Source of the DNA: Chitinophagaceae bacterium UBA4411
Lineage (GTDB): Bacteria > Bacteroidota > Bacteroidia > Chitinophagales > Chitinophagaceae
Assembly (NCBI GenBank): GCA_002400415.1
Contig: DGQP01000007.1
Coordinates: 400,348-464,347, forward strand
Reading direction: 5' to 3'
DNA: 64,000 nt
Shown: piece by piece, positions 60,271-64,000 of the stretch
Position numbering within the stretch: position 1 is the first letter of the stretch
Layout of the letters: each line of letters starts with the position of its first letter
Made by a program: the position numbers and the translations under genes
The notes under the pieces: generated by a model
Database searches by the model: none
What the model was told of the DNA's origin: nothing
What the model saw: only the letters and a program-made list of their open reading frames with translations

Positions 60271-60347
60271 GGCACAAGTACCAAGAGACAAGGCACAAGC
60301 CATCCATCGAATGTTTCTTCTTGTGCCTTGTACCTTGTACCTTGCAA
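60271..60347. repeat. Inverted heptad array between the glycosyltransferase gene and tgt
   Basis: The left arm (60271-60300) repeats units ending in CAAG in exact 7-nt phase four times. The right arm (60320-60347) repeats units beginning CTTG in exact 7-nt phase four times. They are imperfect reverse complements with a spacer of about 19 nt, filling most of the 104-bp divergent gap. Confidence 0.75.
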
Positions 60348-60352
60348 CTTTT

Positions 60353-61492
60353 ATGGCAGCACTCTCTTTTCAATTACAACACAACGACCCGGTATCTAAA
60401 GCAAGAGCCGGAAAAATAACTACTGATCATGGCGAAATACTTACACCCATCTTTATGCCGGTGGGAACTGTGGGCAGTGTAAAGGCGGTGACACAACAGC
60501 AACTGCTGCAGGATGTAAAAGCACAGATCATACTTGGTAATACCTACCATTTATACCTGCGGCCGGGGCTGGAAGTATTGGAAAAGGCGGGTGGGCTGCA
60601 CCGGTTCAATGGCTGGCCCAAAACCATCCTGACGGATAGCGGCGGCTACCAGGTCTTTTCGCTGGCCGGTACAAGAAAGATCAAAGAAGAAGGAGTGACT
60701 TTCCAATCACATATTGACGGGTCAAAGCACCTTTTTACTCCCGAAAGGGTAATGGATATTCAGCGCAGCATTGGTGGTGATATCATCATGGCTTTTGATG
60801 AATGCCCGCCCGGCGGCAGTGAATATACTTATGCAAAGAAGTCGATGGAGATGACACACCGCTGGCTGGATCGCTGCTTCACACAATTTAATTCCACAAC
60901 AGATAAATACGGGTATACTCAAAATCTATTCCCGATCGTGCAGGGAGGTACTTATAAAGACCTGCGCCGGCAATCCTGTGAATACATCGCCTCCAAAGAT
61001 GCTACCGGTAATGCTATCGGTGGCTTAAGTGTGGGCGAACCGGAAACGGTGATGTATGAAATATGTGACTGGTGCTGTGATCATCTTCCCCAGGAAAAGC
61101 CACGGTACCTGATGGGCGTAGGCACACCCTGGAATATCCTGGAATGTATCGGGATGGGTATTGATATGTTTGACTGCGTGATGCCCACCCGTAACGGGAG
61201 AAATGCCATGCTGTTTACCACCCGGGGCGTGATCAATATTGATAACAAAAAATGGGAGCATGATTTCTCCGCGTTGGATGAAGGCATTGACTGTGAAGTG
61301 AGCAATTATTACAGCAAAGCCTACCTGCGCCACCTGCTGAAATCAAAAGAAATACTCGGCCTTTCCATTGCCAGTATTCATAATCTTGCGTTTTATCTCT
61401 GGCTGGTGACAGAAGCCAGGAAACATATCATTGCAGATGACTTTGCCGGCTGGAAGAATGAAATAATTCCACAACTTCAGCACCGCTTATAA
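60353..61492 (+). CDS. tgt: tRNA-guanine (queuine) transglycosylase
   Basis: Exchanges guanine 34 of certain tRNAs for a queuosine precursor. The 379-residue protein starts MAALSFQLQHNDPVSKARAG. The open frame before it (to 60242) is translated heptad repeat. Active-site motifs are FMPVGTVGSVKAVT, LTDSGGYQVFSLA (catalytic Asp), AFDECPPGG, GGLSVGEPETV and the nucleophile Asp in FDCVMPTRNGRNAM. In the canonical zinc site C-x-C-x-x-C, only one Cys remains (GIDCEVSNYYSKAYLRHL), although the later His is kept (ASIHNLAFY). I recall similar loss in other Bacteroidota Tgt proteins. Confidence 0.95.
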   Translation: MAALSFQLQHNDPVSKARAGKITTDHGEILTPIFMPVGTVGSVKAVTQQQLLQDVKAQIILGNTYHLYLRPGLEVLEKAGGLHRFNGWPKTILTDSGGYQVFSLAGTRKIKEEGVTFQSHIDGSKHLFTPERVMDIQRSIGGDIIMAFDECPPGGSEYTYAKKSMEMTHRWLDRCFTQFNSTTDKYGYTQNLFPIVQGGTYKDLRRQSCEYIASKDATGNAIGGLSVGEPETVMYEICDWCCDHLPQEKPRYLMGVGTPWNILECIGMGIDMFDCVMPTRNGRNAMLFTTRGVINIDNKKWEHDFSALDEGIDCEVSNYYSKAYLRHLLKSKEILGLSIASIHNLAFYLWLVTEARKHIIADDFAGWKNEIIPQLQHRL

Positions 61493-61677
61493 CAACAGTA
61501 CCCGGTAAGTGGTATTTTCTGCCCGGGTAAATTATCTCAAATTTATAGGGCCGCCCTGTCCGCCTTTCTGAAGACAGCCAAAATTCACTTATTATCGGGA
61601 TATAAGCAGCTGCACGTCTTTTCCGGCAGCTGATGATTGACTCTGTACATGTTGATTGATTATCAAAAAACAATTGT

Positions 61678-62265
61678 ATGCGATACCTTTTGATTTGTTG
61701 TATTGTCTTATCCTCCTGTGCTAAAATCCCTGTTCAGTCAGCAGAATTATCACAGGCATTGAAAGATGAGGGTGAAAGGATGCACCTGCTCAACCTTGCG
61801 CTGATCGATAAGGTTTTCCAGGAAAAACGCTACCTGATCAATGAATTTATTACAAAGGAGTATACCCTGCAAATTGTAAATGACTTCAAAAGCCTGGTTC
61901 CTCCCGGTACAGATTATGAAGCTGAATTTGCCGAAATGATGCAGGCCTTGTACCCCCGCATCAATGCCCGGAAGGATTCCCTGGTCATGGCATTGGATGA
62001 ACAGAAAGCCGGTATCGTTGATAAACTGAACCAGGATTATAAAGTCTATACCGCTGCATTTGATGAACTGCAAAACCTGTTGCGTTCAGCTTCCCGGCTT
62101 AACCAGAAAAGAACAGAAGTATTTCAGCAGATCAAATCACTGACTAATAACCGGCTCAACCTGGAAGGGATTGATAAAGCCCTGAACAAGTTTATTAAAG
62201 ACGGGGGCAACATCGGCGACAAAGCAATAATCCTTTCCAACTCTATTAACTCCTTATTAAAATAA
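61678..62265 (+). CDS. Helical lipoprotein of unknown function
   Basis: No family is recognised. The 195-residue product has a short signal with a lipobox (IVLSSCAKIP, Cys14), predicting a lipid-anchored protein. The mature part is almost wholly helical and charged (ALKDEGERMHLLNLALIDKV, then ARKDSLVMALDEQKAGIVDK), probably a coiled coil. It is 5 bp upstream of the 89-residue gene and in the same direction, so they are co-transcribed. The LptF/G-family permease gene follows 54 bp later, which hints at an envelope role. Confidence 0.72.
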   Translation: MRYLLICCIVLSSCAKIPVQSAELSQALKDEGERMHLLNLALIDKVFQEKRYLINEFITKEYTLQIVNDFKSLVPPGTDYEAEFAEMMQALYPRINARKDSLVMALDEQKAGIVDKLNQDYKVYTAAFDELQNLLRSASRLNQKRTEVFQQIKSLTNNRLNLEGIDKALNKFIKDGGNIGDKAIILSNSINSLLK

Positions 62266-62270
62266 GCAGT

Positions 62271-62540
62271 ATGCCCAACAAATACGATAAACTGGCCGAA
62301 CAGGCACAAGCCATGACGGATGAGAAATTCAGGGAACGTTTTTCAAGCCTTACCACTCTCACCGACAATGATATTACCAAAGTCATCAATGATACAGGTA
62401 TCAGCAAGCAGGATCTTGCTAACCTGCTGGTGGCGATTAAGAATGCCACGGATTTTAATAACCAGACTGTAAAATCCATTACCAGTATCCAGAAAGGAGC
62501 TGAAGCACTGATTGCTATTGCCAAAAAACTGCTGATCTGA
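62271..62540 (+). CDS. Small helical protein of unknown function
   Basis: No family is recognised. The 89-residue soluble, all-helical protein starts MPNKYDKLAEQAQAMTDEKF. The middle (TDNDITKVINDTGISKQDLA) looks like paired amphipathic helices and the end is hydrophobic and basic (GAEALIAIAKKLLI). It has no signal peptide. Its ATG is 5 bp after the stop of the lipoprotein gene, so coupling is likely. Confidence 0.68.
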   Translation: MPNKYDKLAEQAQAMTDEKFRERFSSLTTLTDNDITKVINDTGISKQDLANLLVAIKNATDFNNQTVKSITSIQKGAEALIAIAKKLLI

Positions 62541-62594
62541 GCTTCCGCAGCTTTCACATTTCATTCCGCCTGAATTTTGTTACTTCGCAGCGGC

Positions 62595-63692
62595 ATGATG
62601 AAACTTGACTGGTACATACTGAAGAAATTCCTGGTTACTTTTTTCTTTTGCCTGTTATTATTTACAGCAATTGCCGTTGCAGTGGACAGCAGTGAGAAAA
62701 CGGATGATTTTGTAAAGACAGGGCTCAGCACTGCAGAGATCATTAAAGAGTATTACCTGGGTTTTGTCCCCTGGATCTGGAGCCTGCTTTTTCCTTTATT
62801 TGTCTTCATTGCAGTCATCTTCTTTACCAGTAAAATGGCCACCCGGTCCGAGATCATTGCTATCCTGGCCAGCGGCACCAGCTACAACCGTTTTCTCCGG
62901 CCCTATATTATAGGAGGCCTGCTACTCAGTTTAATGCTCTGGCTGGGCAGCCGCTACCTGGTACCCAGGGCCAATACAATCAAAAGTAACTTTCAGGCCA
63001 ATTATTTTGATAAAAATGACCCCAGCAAAAACCGGCAGGAAACGAATTGCTACAACTGTTTCTACCTCCGCATTGATACCAATACCTATATCGGGCTGAA
63101 GAATTATGATACCGCAGCGAGATCTGCCAGCACTTTTTTCCTGGAAAAAGTGAAGGATAATAAAATGATCTATAACCTGCGGGGCACACCGGGTGCCTGG
63201 GATACGGCCATCAAGAAATGGAAACTCCGCAATGTGATTGAACGCAAAGTGGACAGCAGCGGCGAAACGGTAAAAAGATACGATAGCATGGTGCTCAGCA
63301 TCAGTCTTAAGCCGTATGAACTCCGCAAGGATGATTATATGAAAGACAAACTCACCACTCCCGAACTGGTCGGATATATTAACCGGGAGGAAGCGAGAGG
63401 AACTGAAGGGCTCAGTGCCTTAAAGGTGGAAAGATACCGGCGTACTGCCACTGCTTTTACTGTATTTCTCCTTACGATGATCGGGGTCGTCATTGCCAGC
63501 CGGAAGACAAGAGGGGGTAGCGGTATGCATCTGGCCCTGGGTATTACTATTGCTGCATTGTTTATCGTAGCCGACCGTTTTTCCACCGTCTTTGCCACCA
63601 AGGGCAATTTTCCCCCGCTGCTGGCCGCATGGCTGCCCAATATTGTCTTTGCTTTTGTCGCGTGGCGTTTGTACAAAACAACACCCAAATAG
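62595..63692 (+). CDS. LptF/LptG-family permease
   Basis: A 365-residue inner-membrane permease that, as an LptB2FG component, extracts lipopolysaccharide and drives it to the outer membrane. It starts MMKLDWYILKKFLVTFFFCL; an in-frame TTG at 62577 is less likely. Six helices surround a periplasmic beta domain (about 125-270): near 15-35, 55-78, 95-115, then 296-314, 320-338 and 343-362. Conserved segments include SKMATRSEIIAILASGTSYN (the coupling-helix region) and RYRRTATAFTVFLLTMIGVV. Whether it is the LptF or LptG paralogue cannot be decided. Confidence 0.9.
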   Translation: MMKLDWYILKKFLVTFFFCLLLFTAIAVAVDSSEKTDDFVKTGLSTAEIIKEYYLGFVPWIWSLLFPLFVFIAVIFFTSKMATRSEIIAILASGTSYNRFLRPYIIGGLLLSLMLWLGSRYLVPRANTIKSNFQANYFDKNDPSKNRQETNCYNCFYLRIDTNTYIGLKNYDTAARSASTFFLEKVKDNKMIYNLRGTPGAWDTAIKKWKLRNVIERKVDSSGETVKRYDSMVLSISLKPYELRKDDYMKDKLTTPELVGYINREEARGTEGLSALKVERYRRTATAFTVFLLTMIGVVIASRKTRGGSGMHLALGITIAALFIVADRFSTVFATKGNFPPLLAAWLPNIVFAFVAWRLYKTTPK

Positions 63693-63765
63693 TAAACTGC
63701 TTCTGCCCCTTTTATTAAAAACCCATTAAAGAACGGGAACGATGCCGCTATAATCAGCCTGTTTT

Positions 63766-63797
63766 TTTGCAATGGCAGGGTGCTTTCCATAACTTTA
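63766..63797 (+). promoter_or_regulatory. Candidate gltA promoter
   Basis: TTTG (63766-63769), a 20-nt spacer and TAACTTTA (63790-63797) fit the Bacteroidota -33/-7 pattern. The ATG is 39 nt downstream of the -7 box. Confidence 0.5.
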
Positions 63798-63836
63798 GGC
63801 CCTCGTATTTGTTAGAGAAATAAATAAAACCGGCAT

Positions 63837-64000
63837 ATGGATATTCTAAAAGGCAAGTTCAAAGCGAAGGCAGACCTGATGGCAACGGAAATAAAAGAGT
63901 TGCTGAAAGAACATGGAAATAAAGTGATCGGTGAAGTGCAATTGTCACAGGTTTACCAGGGCATGCGGGGTATTACAGGTTTGGTTACTGAAACCTCCTT
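63837..64000 (+). CDS. gltA: Citrate synthase, N-terminal part (runs off the right edge)
   Basis: First enzyme of the TCA cycle, joining acetyl-CoA and oxaloacetate. Only 54 codons are visible, starting MDILKGKFKAKADLMATEIK and containing NKVIGEVQLSQVYQGMRGIT, then GLVTETS, which is the eukaryote-like (mitochondrial-type) citrate synthase start found in many Bacteroidota rather than the usual short bacterial type. The rest lies outside the window, so the catalytic residues cannot be checked. Confidence 0.85.
   Translation, partial: MDILKGKFKAKADLMATEIKELLKEHGNKVIGEVQLSQVYQGMRGITGLVTETS

Noticed and set aside
60271..60347. CRISPR array
   Set aside because: Units are only 7 nt, have no unique spacers of 25-40 nt and no cas genes are near.
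60242..60352. 37-residue N-terminal extension of Tgt, and 33-residue extension of the glycosyltransferase
   Set aside because: Both are translations of the heptad array (repeating VPCTLYL-type and GTRYKAQ-type residues). The conserved proteins begin at 60353 and 60248.
61493..61677. Terminator after tgt from the TACCCGG/CCGGGTA inverted repeat
   Set aside because: The stem is real, but the loop is long and no T-run follows; function uncertain.
1..64000. tRNA, rRNA, insertion sequence, integrase or prophage genes
   Set aside because: Looked for in gaps and frames; none found with recognisable motifs.

Overview
The window looks like a chromosomal segment of a Bacteroidota bacterium, most probably of the family Chitinophagaceae. 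The evidence is an LpxC-FabZ fusion, a PorX regulator with a PglZ domain, two large proteins with type IX secretion (T9SS) C-terminal sorting domains, a eukaryote-like citrate synthase start, a split transketolase, and promoter elements of the form TAnnTTTG close to start codons. I see no rRNA, tRNA, CRISPR array, prophage or intact insertion sequence.

Layout. 1-3898 (minus): complex I genes nuoA-B-C-D-H, with nuoH running off the left edge and no nuoE/F/G between D and H, preceded by a ferredoxin-NADP reductase-type flavoprotein. 4158-16433: a small secreted protein, a secreted beta-propeller T9SS cargo, mfd, and a 1806-residue secreted subtilase. 16486-23508 (mostly minus): a small protein, gyrB, lpxC-fabZ, a WG-repeat protein in the opposite direction, lpxD and an HD hydrolase. 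23658-27782 (plus): porX, a 94-residue unknown, an MBL hydrolase and an acyl-CoA dehydrogenase. 27786-31594: a divergent XRE regulator, two related lipoproteins, a seven-helix membrane protein and a histidine kinase/response regulator pair. This is the best candidate here for an undescribed system. 31600-44434: housekeeping genes (MsbA-like exporter, rbfA, FtsX-like permease, transketolase N-half, WecA-like transferase, frr, EamA exporter, PPK2, mscL, scpA, OsmC, L,D-transpeptidase, dxs). 44620-51616: a LytS/LytTR pair, an M28 peptidase, a DUF922 protein, pckA and an M24 peptidase. 51658-57550: a four-helix-bundle gene inside inverted heptad repeats, pssA-purS, rsmI, a PepSY-like protein, and M28 and M1 peptidases. 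57786-64000: an orphan NarL-type regulator between two palindromes, rsmG, a glycosyltransferase, tgt, a lipoprotein, a small helical protein, an LptF/G permease and the start of citrate synthase.

Shared non-coding signals. (1) Arrays of locus-specific units of about 7 nt in inverted arrangement sit next to start codons at several loci, and one pair brackets the four-helix-bundle gene. (2) A GC-rich interspersed repeat occurs three times in the nuo cluster, twice inside reading frames, where it encodes related peptide inserts in NuoB and NuoD. (3) A nearly identical 16-bp palindrome precedes both the acyl-CoA dehydrogenase gene and pckA. (4) Palindromes also flank the orphan response regulator and lie between the XRE regulator and the lipoprotein cassette.

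All calls rest on reading the sequence and on family knowledge; no database search was run.
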